Positions 9,748 through 21,651 of a stretch of 64,000 nt of DNA are shown here, in pieces (the stretch's first letter is position 1; each line of letters starts with the position of its first letter). The stretch is taken from NCBI GenBank assembly GCA_947561395.2, contig OX387192.1, positions 12,746,221-12,810,220 on the forward strand, in the 5' to 3' direction. The notes below the pieces were generated by a model. That model worked only from the letters and a program-made list of their open reading frames with translations. It made no database searches and was not told the DNA's origin. Position numbers and translations under genes: made by a program. The DNA is from Buxus sempervirens (taxonomy: Eukaryota > Streptophyta > Magnoliopsida > Buxales > Buxaceae).

Positions 9748-12312
9748 AGTCCTGTCACAAGGACATGATAATTGCCTAAGGAAAGGGGAATTTAAGCGGT
9801 CCCCTGTGACCCTCTACTTACCTGGGGACTCTCCTGGAACCTCGTATTGCATGCCAATTCTGCACCTTACTATACGAGACAGTGAAAATTCCTTTATCAA
9901 CAAAATTCAGCCAAATCTCACCTGGTTAGACACCGCACTCAGCCCAAATGCACATACGGGCACACGACCACACCGTGGATGGATTTATTTTCCAGTTTTG
10001 TGATAAACTGCATGGGGTGACACGCACAAGGGAGGATGCGTGAATGATCCGACCTCAAATGAATGAGAGCGGATATTACATCTTCTTTTCCAAAACCTAG
10101 ATCTCTCTAGCAGCCTACCCTTCTGATTCCTATGAACTGATCTTTGGGATGGTATTAGCACCTACGCTCCCGTGGCTTGCCGGGGAAAGCAGGGTAAACT
10201 CATCCCCCCAGTTTTCTGGAGTCCATTAGCACCACTGGTTTCTTGCCGTGGCACGCGAGGATCCAGTACTGGTCCAGACCCTTGTAGGCGTATGTCTCGG
10301 GCTGGGTATCCTTCCCCACCTAACGCTTCTGAATGAACCGCGTTTTGGGATTGTGAGATAGTGTGAATGATGAAATAAGAAGGAAAAAATCAAATTAAAA
10401 CCTAAGAGTCCATCAGGGGCAGCGAGCCCCGCTTTTTGCATCAAATGGAGTAAACCCTAGATCATGGGCTGCCTTAGCCCTAACTTAGGAAGTTAACCTA
10501 ACTTTAATCAGATGAAAGCATGCCAGATCAGAGTAGGGGCACCAAACCCTAGATTTAGGAATTTGTCTTACCCGCCTTGAAGCAAATTTGTATCCTTCCT
10601 TTTGGCTCCCAACAGCCTTAATGATGAATTCTTTGCAGAATTTTGAGAATATCATGTAAATTTTCGCCCTTGCTGGCAAGCTGTAAATTCTTTTGGTTGG
10701 ATACCTGAAGTCAAAAGCAGATGAAAGAAAGCAGACCTGGACTCGGATGTGCTTCCATACACAAGTGTGTCTAGAAGTCGTGCCCCGCGGGGCACCAACC
10801 TTTTTAGGGCTATGCACACACCCTTTTTGGTGTAATTTTCTCATATTCAATTTTGGATATAGGTTTTTGAATGGTAATACCATTTAGCCTTGGCTTTAAT
10901 TTTGTGCAAGCATCTTCATGCATCAAGTGCACACACTTCGATATCATTTGCACAAACATTTTGATTAAATCATCTCCAAGGGAAAGAATGCAAAATTTTC
11001 CAAAATCAAAGCTACACCGGGACTTGCTCCAATTCCCCGTGCCTCAATCAGCTTCGGCTTAATCAGAAAAAACACTGGCTGTGACTCAGCCCAAAGTAAC
11101 AAGTCAAGGGAAATCAAGGAGAAGCCTGACCCTTGCTGATGGCCATCAGCCAAATTGAAAGGACAAATGATGAAAAGAAGAGAAAGAAGAAATTTCAAAT
11201 CCAAGTAAAGACCAAATGTGTCAAAATGTAAAATCTTAGTCAAGGCCATTTTGCGCTTCTGCAGCCCTAGGAAATCATTTCGTGTTTCCCCAAAAACAGG
11301 AACTCTTCCCAAACCGGGACTTCTTCCCAAACAGGGACTTCTTCCCAAACTGGGACTACCCCCAAAAAAATCAGGGACTTTTCCCCTTGCCTCTGAATGG
11401 CAAAACCTTAGTGGAAACCATTTCGCATTTCCACTACTTTGAAACCATTTTGTGTTTCCCCAAATCGAAGCCATTTCGTGCTTCTGCTAATTTGAAGCCA
11501 TTTGGTACTTCCACTAATCTGAAACCACTTCGTGTTTCCAAATTGAAACCATTTCGTGTTTCCCAAAATCTTAGTCAAAAGCCACTTCGCGCTTCCGCTA
11601 ATCCGAAACCATTTTGTGTTTCCCCAAATCGAAGCCATTTCGTGCTTCCGCTAATCTGAAGCCATTTTGTGCTTCCACTAATCTGAAACCACTTCGTGTT
11701 TCCAAATTGAAACCATTTCGTGTTTCCCAAAATCTTAGTCTGAAGCCACTTCGCGCTTCCGCTAATCCGAAACCATTTCGTGTTTCCCCAAATCGAAGCC
11801 ATTTCGTGCTTCTGCAAATCTGAAACCATTTCGTGTTTCCCAAATCCGAAGCCATTTCTCGCTTCCCCAATTCGAAGCCATTTCGTGCTTCCACTAATTC
11901 GAAGCCATTTCGTGCTTCCCCCAAAATTCGAAGCCATTTCGCGCTTCCCCAAATCTCAGTAGTAGTCATTTCGTACTTCTGCTGCTTTGGAAATCATTTC
12001 GCATTTCCCCAAATTTGGTAGGAATCACTTACCTCGCAGGAATCAACTCTTGAAGTTCCTGGAGATCAAACACAGGGACTGTCCCATGGACATGTACCAA
12101 TATTTGGAAATCAACTCTTGCAGTTTCCAAAATTTGCAGAAATCAATTCTCGCAGTTCCTAAAATCAAAGCAGGGACTCTTCCTTTACCTCCGAAGGGGC
12201 GGTTAAAAAGGGAATCAAATAAAGAAAAGTCACCACAAATGGTCAGCACACGCATGCATTATATTTCATTGTAGTATGCATTCCGTGTACTGACTTATCT
12301 GTTTTCCCCAAG
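9748..12312 (+). other. Element A leader, right part
   Basis: This untranslated leader lies between the solo LTR and gag. 9748-11400 resembles, in reverse complement, the leader of element R (for example GTGCCCCGCGGGGCACCAACC at 10780-10800 against 46425-46445). It holds the hairpin array 11405-12010 and ends at an acceptor-like TTTTCCCCAAG|GTACC (AG 12311-12312). No credible gene. Confidence 0.7.
11405..12010 (+). repeat. Tandem short hairpins, loop CATTTCGT, in element A leader
   Basis: More than a dozen irregularly spaced units fold with an 8-base loop CATTTCGT or CATTTCGC. Stem variants include GAAAC / GTTTC (11441-11458), GAAGC / GCTTC (11467-11484) and GGAAAT / ATTTCC (11989-12008). 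The paired bases change together while the loop stays the same. Long blocks (for example around 11455-11600 and 11610-11780) are duplicated. Confidence 0.85.
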
Positions 12313-12368
12313 GTACCAAGATTGCGTATCGCAGTCCATACCTCCTACGCTCAAGAAGAAGGTTACGG

Positions 12369-13946
12369 ATGGATCCTGCTGAAGGACTCGAGCAAGCGCC
12401 ACCTCTCCCGCCTCATGGGCAGGAGGACTTGGAAGGCCACCCTGTGATCGCTGGTCTTAATCAGCAGATGGCCAACATGACCACCATGATGACTGCCATG
12501 ATGCAGCAAATGGAGAGAATGCAAGCGCCACAGCAGCTTGTACAGCCACCACCAGCGGTACCTCCGCCACAGCTGCCGATACCTCCGGTACAACAGCCAC
12601 ACCTAGAACAGCCACCACCAGTTCTCCCACAGTTGAACCTACAGCCGCCAGAACCACAGATCCCACATCGTTTGCCAGGCCAACTAGAGCAGCCCTTACA
12701 GATTCCGGCACCCCTGGCCGTACCACCATAGCAAGTAATGCCACAAGGAATGGGGCACGACGAAGAAGAGTGGTACCGAGCACGGGAAGCACCAGGTATC
12801 TCAGTCCAGGTGCAAGCGGATGTACAAATGCTAAAAGAACAGATGCGGATTGTGAACCAAGGTCCTATACCAAAGGAAGCCTCATTGGACAGACTAGGAT
12901 TCTTCCCTAATCTGCAACTTCCGCCAAAGTTTAGGTGCCCAGAATTTGTGAAATTCGATGGAAGTGGGTGCCCATTGTCTCACCTTAGGGCATATTACGG
13001 GGATATGTGCCAGTACGCCTATGATGAGAGAATCATGATCCAATTCTTTCAACGCTCCCTGATAGGCTCAGCGCAGAAATGGTTCGCCAATCTGGACAGG
13101 AACCAGATAAGAACTTGGGATGACCTGGCCAACATATTCCTTGAACACTTAAAGTTCAACACAGAGGTCTTGCCCACACGGATGGATTTACAAAAGATGA
13201 CCAAAAAGGGTACTGAATCCATGCGTGAGTATGCCAAGAGATGGCGAGAAATGGCCGGAATGGTTTAGCCACCCATGTTGGAAAAAGAGATGGTGACATT
13301 ATTCATCTCAACGCTGGGGCAGCCATACTACACATTGTTGCTGGGGCAGTTTGCTGCGAGTTTTGCTGATCTAGTAGTGGTAGCAGACAGAATAGAAGAT
13401 GGGGTGAAGTCTGGCAGAGTGGCTGGCTTTGCAACTGAGCAGAGAAGGACCCCTGTCAGTGGAAGGGGCATGGATAGAAAGAAAGAGGACGAAGCCGTCA
13501 ACTACGTCCAACAAAATCAGCCTCTCCACTTCTCGACACCCGACAGGAGGGAGAATCAGAATAGTGGCCAGGGGGCACAATCCGCAGGTCGGCCGAGGTG
13601 GACCAAGGAGGAATTCCAAGCGATGTTGAGCAGGGTGTTCACACCCCTACCTTATCCCCTGTCAGAATTGCTGCCAACCCTATTGAAGAAAGGGTACTTA
13701 CAGAAGAAGCAGCCAACTTAGCAACCGTCCAACAGTCGCTCCTATAACCCCAATGAGTATTGCGACTACCACATGGGAGCCCCTGGACATCATACCAATC
13801 GCTGCTGGGAACTGAAACACGATGTCCAGGACTTGATTGACAACAAGCGTATCTCGGTTGATCCCCCGGTATCGACTCCTCCCGCGGCCATCACCACGAA
13901 TCCTCTCCCGGACCACAATCGGGCGTCTTCAAGTGGCACCAGCTGA
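12369..13946 (+). pseudogene. gag: Element A gag, nearly complete, four in-frame stops including terminus
   Basis: The ATG at 12369 starts MDPAEGLEQAPPLPP. A Met-rich segment (about residues 35-55) and a Pro/Gln-rich segment follow. Next comes the gag core with LPPKFRCPEFVKFDGSGCP, LRAYYGDMCQYAYDERIMIQFFQRSL and VTLFISTLGQPYYTLLLGQ. The C-terminal zinc-binding-like knuckle is YCDYHMGAPGHHTNRC, then WELKHDVQDLID. All parts are in one frame. Stops at 12729-12731, 13266-13268 and 13719-13721 are all TAG and plausibly decayed CAG. The natural end is probably the TGA at 13944-13946. Its close match to gag of B and R lets the three be read against each other. Gag alone is retained, as expected for an element packaged or mobilised with help in trans. 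Confidence 0.88.
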
Positions 13947-16682
13947 ACAAGTTGGTAAAACTGCAAGACAAAGAATAATCCCAAAATCCAAAATCTTCAA
14001 GTCTACCATGACCAGGATAAGTTGAACTTTGCTTTTTGCACCAAGTATCCCTGGTAGGAGTGTCTGTTTTGTAAATATTTTAAATGCTTTTTACTTCCAT
14101 GCAAGCTTTGTAAAGAACCTTTTGAAAAAAAAACACAAAAAGAAAAGAAAATACCTTTTGGGAAAAAATACAAGTGAGTGGTCGGTGATGACACTGCTCT
14201 GAGACCACACCCTTTTTGGCAATGACCACGATCATGGAAAGAATGTTGAGTTGCTCAAAGGTGTCTTCAGCTGGGTGTAGTACACTGTCCCATGAGAACC
14301 TTGGCTGAGCTAAAGGCAATTCCTTCCTGATCCAGACCATAATTTTCTTCCTAAAAACCTACCTTTGCAATAGGGCAGGGCGATCCTTGAGAGAAAAGAA
14401 AGAAAGAAAGTGAAAGTGCAAGTGCAAGAACCAGTTAAGGGCCGAGGCCAGCTTTAACATCATGTCTCTAAGAAAGGATGAGAGGCCATCCTTCATGCAT
14501 CCTAAATTTTAAAATCCGCTAGTCAAAACACTTTGGGCTTGATCGTATTATTCAGATACCCGTGTTGTGTCTAGCCACCCCACACTGGGGCAAAGCTGAG
14601 AAAGAAAATAAAAAGGATGAATAGGTTCTTGGATGAATTTGCATGAGCATTCTGAGCTGTCGCAACTTCTGCAAAAGGAGGAAAGGCCATCCTTGCTTTA
14701 TTTCCCCAGTTTTCAAAATTATATCTCTAGACAAACCATTTGAGCCTAATCTTCTTTCTACTAACCCACTGAGTCATGAGCCCTAAATCTGGCGCTAGGT
14801 AAAGAAGAGAATACATGAATGAGCAGAAACAAAGAAGAAGAAAGAAAGCAGGAAATACACTGGGACTTGCTAATCAAAGCAAAAAGCCAAGTTGATCCCA
14901 TAGCAAAGGAAAAAGCGAAGGCCACAAAAGGCCCCAAAAAGGAAAATGAAGGAAAGCAAAAGGTATAGGCAAAGCCCAAGCAGCCAAGAAAAGGGTAGAA
15001 CATGACTCGACCCATTTACAAAGAAACTTTGAGCCATATTCCCTTTCTTTCATAAACTAAACACCTCAGCCTTTGTTTCGTCCTATCAAAAAGTCCTTTC
15101 TGATTGTAGAAAATGTGACAAATGGAATTCATACAGATTAATGATAAAGGAATCTAAAAAGGATAACAAGCTTTGGCAAGACACAGAGCAAAACCTGAAA
15201 ATGAAAGGATAAGAATTTGGGCCTTATATCCCTTCATGTCTTAGATTTAAAACCAAGCCAATGTTTCGTCCTAATATAAAGACCTCTTGGATCTATGGGA
15301 CATGATGCACAAGTCGGCCAAAACCCGTAAATCGGGACTGGCACTAACCCAAGGGAAAAGAAAAAGGGAAAAACCTTCAATTGCAAAATCCTGAAACCAC
15401 CCTGAAAAAGTGGATCAAGGTGTGAGAAAACCAAAACTGGGAAAGGGAGAGCATCCCTTGAGATGCCCTTCAATTTTCTAAACCTCTGCAAAGCCTTCAT
15501 TGGCACAAGTCGAGAATCTCATGAGATTGCGTGTCAAACACACCGTCCTGAAACACCTCAAGCTACAAGGCAATTCGCCATGGTTGTTGGTCTCACCTCT
15601 TTTTTAAAATCACCTGTACAAATTTTGAAGAAAAAAAAACTTTTGAAAAATGCTTCATTTCAGTCGTTTGCACTTAAGTCATAAGTGCCTGCAATTTGAA
15701 TTTTAGATGCCTCACTGCTTTGTGAGAATTTTGTAGACCCAGGCAAGGCAAAGAAGTAAAAGAAATCAAGAAGTATCAAAAAGTTGAGAGCAGAAGAAAG
15801 GCAGGACGAAGAAAAGCCAATGCAATAATGCACCGGCAGGGGAATTGCGAAGACTTCATCCGTCCCCAACAAATTCTTTTCCCCAAGCAGAGTGTCCAAG
15901 AAACCTGAAGTTGCATGTCAAGACCATGCCCAGTCTGAAGAAGCTGGTTTTGCAAAAGAAAGACAAATCCAAGAAAGCTTCCACAAACCCCCAATGGAGT
16001 AGTCACTTCTAAAGAAGTCCCAACACTGGCCTAAATGATGGCCCCCTCCCTGCAAGAACAAGAGCAGAAGTCAAAGAACTCCAGAGAAAAGAACCTCGTA
16101 AAGAAAAGTCTGATCAAAATCAGACAGATGGCCCTGCCAAAAGAAAGAAACGGCAGAAGAAAGAAGAGCAGAATGAAGAACTTTTTGGGCAAGATTGGCC
16201 CCATTTGTAAATTTTTGATTTCCCACTTTTGTAAATAGAATAGGACAGGTGTGTGAGCTCCCTTGAGGCACCGAGCAGCGCTGAGAGCACCTCCTCACCA
16301 AGAGCATCTCCTCCTTCGTTCCTTCCAATCCCTAAGCCAAACCCCTAAAAAAAAAAAACTAAGACTAAAATCTGAAAACGCCTAAAAGCTTTAATGGAAC
16401 AAACAAAAGAAAGAGAAAACTGTTGAGTGCCTTGCATCAACGTCGAAACGGGTTGATGAGCTTAAGTCCAACCCCATCCTTTTTAATCTAAATAAGAAGT
16501 TGCTCCGAAAAGCCCGAAGTGGGTCAGCAAACTTCGAAATCTTTGTAGAAACCATTTCGTGTTTCCATTGCTTTGAAAATCAAAAGGACTAAGCTCGTCA
16601 ATCATGACAACAGAAATGCAAGGCGCAAAAACAAGGTTCTTCTTTTTTCTTTGCCGTTCATCCCCAAGGTGACTCTGGCAAA
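13947..16682 (+). other. Element A 3' non-coding region
   Basis: No pol sequence is present. The stretch is A-rich and carries words shared with element B's 3' region, such as TTTCGTCCTA...AAGACCTCTTGGATC (15265-15295 against 25374-25402) and CACTTTTGTAAATAGA (16222 against 26465). It is therefore the conserved region between integrase and PPT, joined directly to gag by loss of pol. Short ORFs here are not supported. Confidence 0.7.
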
Positions 16683-16692
16683 GAGGGACTGC
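16683..16692 (+). other. Polypurine tract of element A
   Basis: GAGGGACTGC immediately precedes the 3' LTR start at 16693. It is a weak purine run, but it corresponds in position to the stronger AAAGGGGGGCAGC before element B's 3' LTR. Confidence 0.6.
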
Positions 16693-19637
16693 TGTAAGCA
16701 CCTTATTTTTGCACCCCTGGAAGTGCTGAAATTGAAAACCCTAGCAGAAAAGTCAAACCCTGAGGGGTCAAAAATTGACTTTTTGATCAAGTGAAAATTG
16801 TCCACCTTGCTTTATCTCAACGGATAGAGAATCCCGACACGAATCCAATGCAACTGAGTTTGCTGGAATCGGAGTCCGGATGAAGGTTCGGTGGGCCGGT
16901 CAAACTTAAAGGAGAGCTGAAAGTCGACTTTTCCTCGAACCCCGTGCCAAGTGCTTAACCCTATGTCATTGAATAGAGGGCTCCGATACGAGTCTAACGC
17001 AATTGAGTTTGCTCAAATCGGACTTCGGATGAAGGAGATATGAGCTGTCGAAGTTTCCGCGCAGCAAAACCGGAAACTGCACACGTGGCGCAGGAACTAC
17101 CCACGTGGCAGCCAACGGAGCAAAATATCTCGGGGACTAAATCTTAAATATCCAAAAAATCTCAGGGACTGAACCAAAATTCGCAGGGGCAATCCGTAGA
17201 TATCCAAAAGTGTCAAATCGGTCGAGTCGGTCGAATCGGTCAAGTCGATGGGCAAATCCGTAATTTTTCGATTTGTATCCGGCCAAATATGCCGGATACA
17301 CTTGCTCCCCTTCATATCCGGACTTAAATGTCGGATACAATGATTTGCTCGGCGAGATTCGCGCGGATTCCCCGACAAATTCGCGGCGGCATTTTAATTT
17401 TCGAATGATTATGTTTTTTATCCGGCATTGAATACCGGATACAAAGGGACCTGTGTGTAGCCGGCCATGGAGGCCGGTTATGAAGAGGTCTTAGTGTATC
17501 CGGCCTGAGTTGCCGGATACATTAAGTTGGCCTATAAAGGCCAACAGCAGCCCAGTTCCGGGGTTGGCTCCTTTTGGGTTGATTCCATCCTTTCTCCCTC
17601 AGACCACCTGCTCCGAAACCCCTTCCTTTTGGCCTCCTTTGGCTCCCCAAACCCTCCAAGCCTTACTTCAAGGATCTCCCACTCTCTCTTCCCTTCTTTT
17701 TCTCCATTTCCTCACAAGCAAGAAGAAGGCCTGCTGCTCTTGGTGGCACAAGGAGAGGTTCCAGCCACTGGTGAGCTTCAAAGAAGAATCTCTACACCAC
17801 ACAAAGGCTTCAAAGCCCCAAGGTATTGTTCCCCATTACTATTTACACCATATATATGAAAATGAGCCTCTAGCATGGTTCTTAGAAAAAGTATGCTCTC
17901 TTTTTTTTTTTTTTTTGTTGAGTTATTTTCTTGCATAATCCCCATGTATTTCCTTTCCATTGGTATCCCATGGAGTTCTCCAAGGTTAGAGGATTTATGG
18001 GTGTGGTTCCACCGGAGAGGGTGAGAGGTTTTCATCACCCTATCAAGTCATTTGAGCTGCTGGAATCTCTGTTTGGCCATGATTATCCTCTTATTTGATA
18101 GGGAGCATGTTCCCTCTCCCAACAATCTAATGTACCCCATGTTAAACCCCCCTCAATCCCTTCTTTAAATGGTTTTATTCGAATGATTTTGCATGTATGC
18201 TGAGCACGAAGTTAGTGATTTAATGCATGAGCTTAGGTTAGATAATCTAGGTCATGTATTTCATGCATATTCCTTGGAAAGTATGCTCCCCATCCCCTTT
18301 TGCTATATCCCCTAGCTAATGTTATGGACAGCATGATATTGTCCTCTCTCTAGCACATGCACACATGCATGCCTTCACACACCATTGGAACCATGCATCT
18401 CCCTTCCTGGCTTTGTTGTAAAAATCTCAAAAGAGATTGAAATCAGGTGATTCCTCATCTCCAGAACCACTGTGGGCTCACACAGGAGCCCACACCACCC
18501 CTGGAACACCCCAAGGAGCCTAAGAATCCAAGCCCATAGCAAAAATCCGAAAAAATAGCTTCTGTAGGTTGATCCGGCAACTCAGGCCGGATCAACAGAA
18601 GCCCACTTTTAGCCGGCAAAAGATGCCGGATACACCGAGACTTGTGTGTAACCGGCATCTCAGGCCGGCTACACTGCCAGAATGTTGTTTTTACTGTTTT
18701 GTGATTTTGTGCTATTTTGTTGGTTTAATTGATCAATCCCGACGAACCAGAAGGGTTTTCGGGTCACCCGGAAACCCAAGATGGGCCATGGACCGACCCG
18801 GTCCAACTTGATTCCCGGTGGGCCTTCCAACGGGGCCCACCAAGCTCGACAAACTCATTTTGTTAAATAAAGACAAAATCAATCTAGTTGAGTGGGCCAC
18901 ACCATTGGAGGCCCGCCAAAGCCCACTTGTGAAGCATGTTGATCATATTTATGCATGGTTTGGCCGAGGCAAAGGGCAGGGCCTACCGGGCCCACCAAGC
19001 CCATTAACCAACTAAGGTTAGTGTTTCAAAACCCTAACTCAAGAAGTCTTGGGCTTTCAAGGCCAAGCCCAGGTAAAAGGGCCCCAAGCCCAAGGCTTGG
19101 CCCATTTTGGCACGGATAATCAAAGATAAATTAAATCATTTGGCAACCAATATTGAGGCCCACAAAGCAATCCAGACTCATTCTTTGCATGGAAATCAAA
19201 TTTAATCAAACTTGAATTTCAAAATAAAATCAAATCCATTTGAACCAAGCCCAAAGGGCCTCTCAGGCTAGACCAAGGCCCACCAAGGGACATGTGGGCT
19301 CAACCAAGCCCACACCACTTTGGCGGTCCCGCCAGACTTAAACCAAATTTGAATGCTGGATTAAGAATCGAGTGAGTGAGAGACCAGAGTTGACTCAAAC
19401 CAGGGAAACCTATGGGACCTGTCACTTGACGGGGTGGACTGGGGTGTCTATGGACTTCCCTAGACCGCAACCGAGAACCTACTTAGAATCTCAAGCCGCA
19501 GACCAAGCCATAATAGAAAAAACTTAGGCACCCAGGTGTCTGCCTGCACCCCATCAAGCAATGGCGACTCCAAATAATCCTGAGGCACGCATAGTTTTCT
19601 GTGCACCTCATCGTGCGACCGAAATCGGGTGCGCACA
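16693..19637 (+). repeat. 3' LTR of element A
   Basis: It runs from TGTAAGCACC to GTGCGCACA. It matches 4100-7122 with few substitutions, one extra ~10-bp GTCGAGTCGG-type unit near 17222, and an 89-bp deletion relative to the 5' LTR at the junction near 19308-19315. Both palindrome cassettes and the TATA-in-loop dyad are conserved. Confidence 0.95.
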
Positions 19638-19642
19638 CCTGG

Positions 19643-20239
19643 TTACACTATGCTGGAGCAGTACCATCTTCTCTACACAGGATGGTAAGGTTCATTTTTG
19701 GAAATGAGTTGATAACAGTGCATGCCGAGGATCACAGAGAATTTGAAAGGATAGGGGTGCCCTACGTTGACTATGAGCTACCCACTTCATTGAACTTCCA
19801 AGCTGTGGAGATGATCAATGTAGTCAATGTCCCTGAACATAAAAGGAGGCAACAATCCAGGAAGAGAAAGAGAAATGCAATGTTTGGCGCTGCTAATTGC
19901 GCCAACTGGGGATTGCGGGCAGGAAAAGGATTAGGCCGTTACAAGCAAGGAATGAAGACGGCCATGCAAGTATCAGAGAAGGTAATTGGATTTGGAATTG
20001 GCTATGACCCAATCCCAGAGGATTATGCAAGACTTTTTGGGAGGCAATCAGAACGGAAAAGGGCTAGCATGGAAGGAAGGCAACCAGAGTGGCCTATCTA
20101 CATGCATGGAGACTTGTACAAGATCTTCACAAATGAGGCATTGAGGGCAGCCAACTCCCTAGAGAATATAGTTGCCCAGGATGGGGCGATGAGTTCCCAC
20201 CTTCACCGGAGAGATATGAGGACAACCTGGAAGGGATAG
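19643..20239 (+). pseudogene. Element B protease C-terminus and G-patch-like segment
   Basis: Reading resumes after element A with LHYAGAVPSSLHRMVRF, the segment that normally follows the R-P-W end of a plant retrotransposon protease. Downstream is NWGLRAGKGLGRYKQGM, which has the glycine spacing of a G-patch, followed by GFGIGYDPIPEDY. G-patch segments after protease are known in some retroviruses, where they bind nucleic acid; here the role is inferred. The apparent upstream codons (19601-19637) are LTR sequence and not part of the gene. The frame is open to a TAG at 20237-20239. Confidence 0.78.
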
Positions 20240-21650
20240 CACAGAAGTTTTGGGAAGAACCATCCGTTCGGGACTCGATGGAGATGGTCCTGGAAACTAA
20301 AATACCATCCCCTCACTGGTCACCTGAAGGTCTGCTGGAAATGTTTGAAATGAATGAACAAGTTGCTGAACCGCTGTCACCTACCGTTGTACCACTGTTC
20401 ACTGATTTCGTGATTACCACTGAGACTATGTGCTCTTGCCAAAGAATCCAAGACTGAAGAAAATCAGGATGTCTACATTTGTGTGATTAGTAATGAATCC
20501 CAAAGCAGTGAGGAAGTCTAGCGGCCCTGGCGCCCAATGGAATGTGGATGGCTCAATGAATCTCCGTCGCCCCCTCACAGGGAAGGAATGGGCGATTTTG
20601 GAGGATTGGAACAAATGTTTCAAGGCATGCCACATGTCTTAGCCCCGTTCACTGGATCCTCCAAAGTTCCCTTTCAAATGATTACCGAATGGCCTTTCAA
20701 CTGTATGTCTTCAACAAACTCGCCTCCACCAGAGCTTGATTTAACAACAAGCCCCAGTTGTTGTTCCCCCCCAGTTGAATAATGAATGGCCTCCTGATTG
20801 TATGTCTTCAACAAACTCGCCCCACGGATCCTTGTTGTCGTACCTCCACCGGCCCTCACTGACACACCATCGCAAGAGTTTGATCAGTCACAGCACGTCG
20901 CCCTCACCTCTCCCTCACAGGGGGTCCCCATGCGATTCGGTGCTCATGATATCTCGATCCAATGAGGGCCACCATCCACTCCCATCTTCATTGACATATC
21001 TAACTCAGAAGAAAGCGAGGATGAGCCTGCCTATGCAGCTAATGAGATCATCTACCTGTCAAGCGATGAAAGCAACCCAGATGAGTTCATTGGTATGGTC
21101 ATAGTGGGCGATGCTGAACTAAAGATGAATGCAGTTGAAACAGAAGATGCTGAGCCACTCAAGAACTAGAGTTCCACCCCTTTTGCGGTCAGCAAGGCTG
21201 ACCTTCCGCAGGGAGTTTCCACCACATCTTTTGATGTTTTTGCTGTAGAGAACTCTGCTCTTTTCAATGAATATCTGAATCAGTTCTTCTATTTGCATGT
21301 GTCTGAAAATGAAAGTAAAAACAAACATAACCATGCTAAACCCTATAATCCTAATGTTGATCTCGACGCAAACCCGAATGGGCCAAAGCACGAGATAGGC
21401 AATAAGGTTATAACGGAAGCAACTGCAAACCTAGGGATTAAACAATCAATTGAACATGCAGAAATAATAATGGAAGAGCACAATCAAGTGCTTAATGCAG
21501 AAAAAGAGCAAAACCTTAATAGGATGGACAGGGTCATATGCTCGCTACAGGAAAATGATTTAGACATCGTCCCTGATGCAGACCAAGACAAGTCTTTTGA
21601 GTATAAGGACGACGATGAATCATTGGAGACCCCACCTGAAATCCAGCTTG
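20240..21650 (+). pseudogene. Element B decayed polyprotein linker between protease and RT
   Basis: This region is broken by several stops and frameshifts. Fragments such as EGIAQKFWEEPSVRDSMEMV (20236-20300) and the Asp/Glu-rich segment before RT (21293-21650, HVSENESKNKHNH to DDDESLETPPEI) look like a poorly conserved acidic spacer. Duplicated words (TGTATGTCTTCAACAAACTCGCC at 20702 and 20799) mark a short repeat. I recognise no catalytic domain. Ogre elements are known to have an intron between protease and RT; I could not define one here. Confidence 0.55.
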
Positions 21651-21651
21651 C

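Larger units (their letters stand above)
4100..19637 (+). mobile_element. Element A: non-autonomous, gag-only Tat-lineage retrotransposon
   Basis: The element has two long direct LTRs (4100-7122 and 16693-19637), a primer-binding site, a gag gene and a purine tract, but no protease, RT, RNase H or integrase. It is flanked by a perfect 5-bp TSD (CCTGG). This structure matches non-autonomous elements that keep only gag (described in plants as TR-GAG elements). The two LTRs are nearly identical apart from a few indels, so insertion is fairly recent, certainly later than B's. Its leader holds a chromovirus-type solo LTR at 7266-9742. Trans-acting pol from an intact Tat relative would have been needed for its movement. 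Confidence 0.92.

Noticed and set aside
11282..11969. ORFs of up to 125 codons on both strands in element A leader
   Set aside because: They arise from the short hairpin repeat; periodic translations only.
11405..12010. CRISPR-like array
   Set aside because: This is a plant nuclear retrotransposon. Units are short, irregular and hairpin-like without unique spacers.
19601..19642. N-terminal part of the ORF at 19601-20239
   Set aside because: The first codons lie in the 3' LTR of element A. The real protein continues from the protease at 4093 and resumes at 19643.
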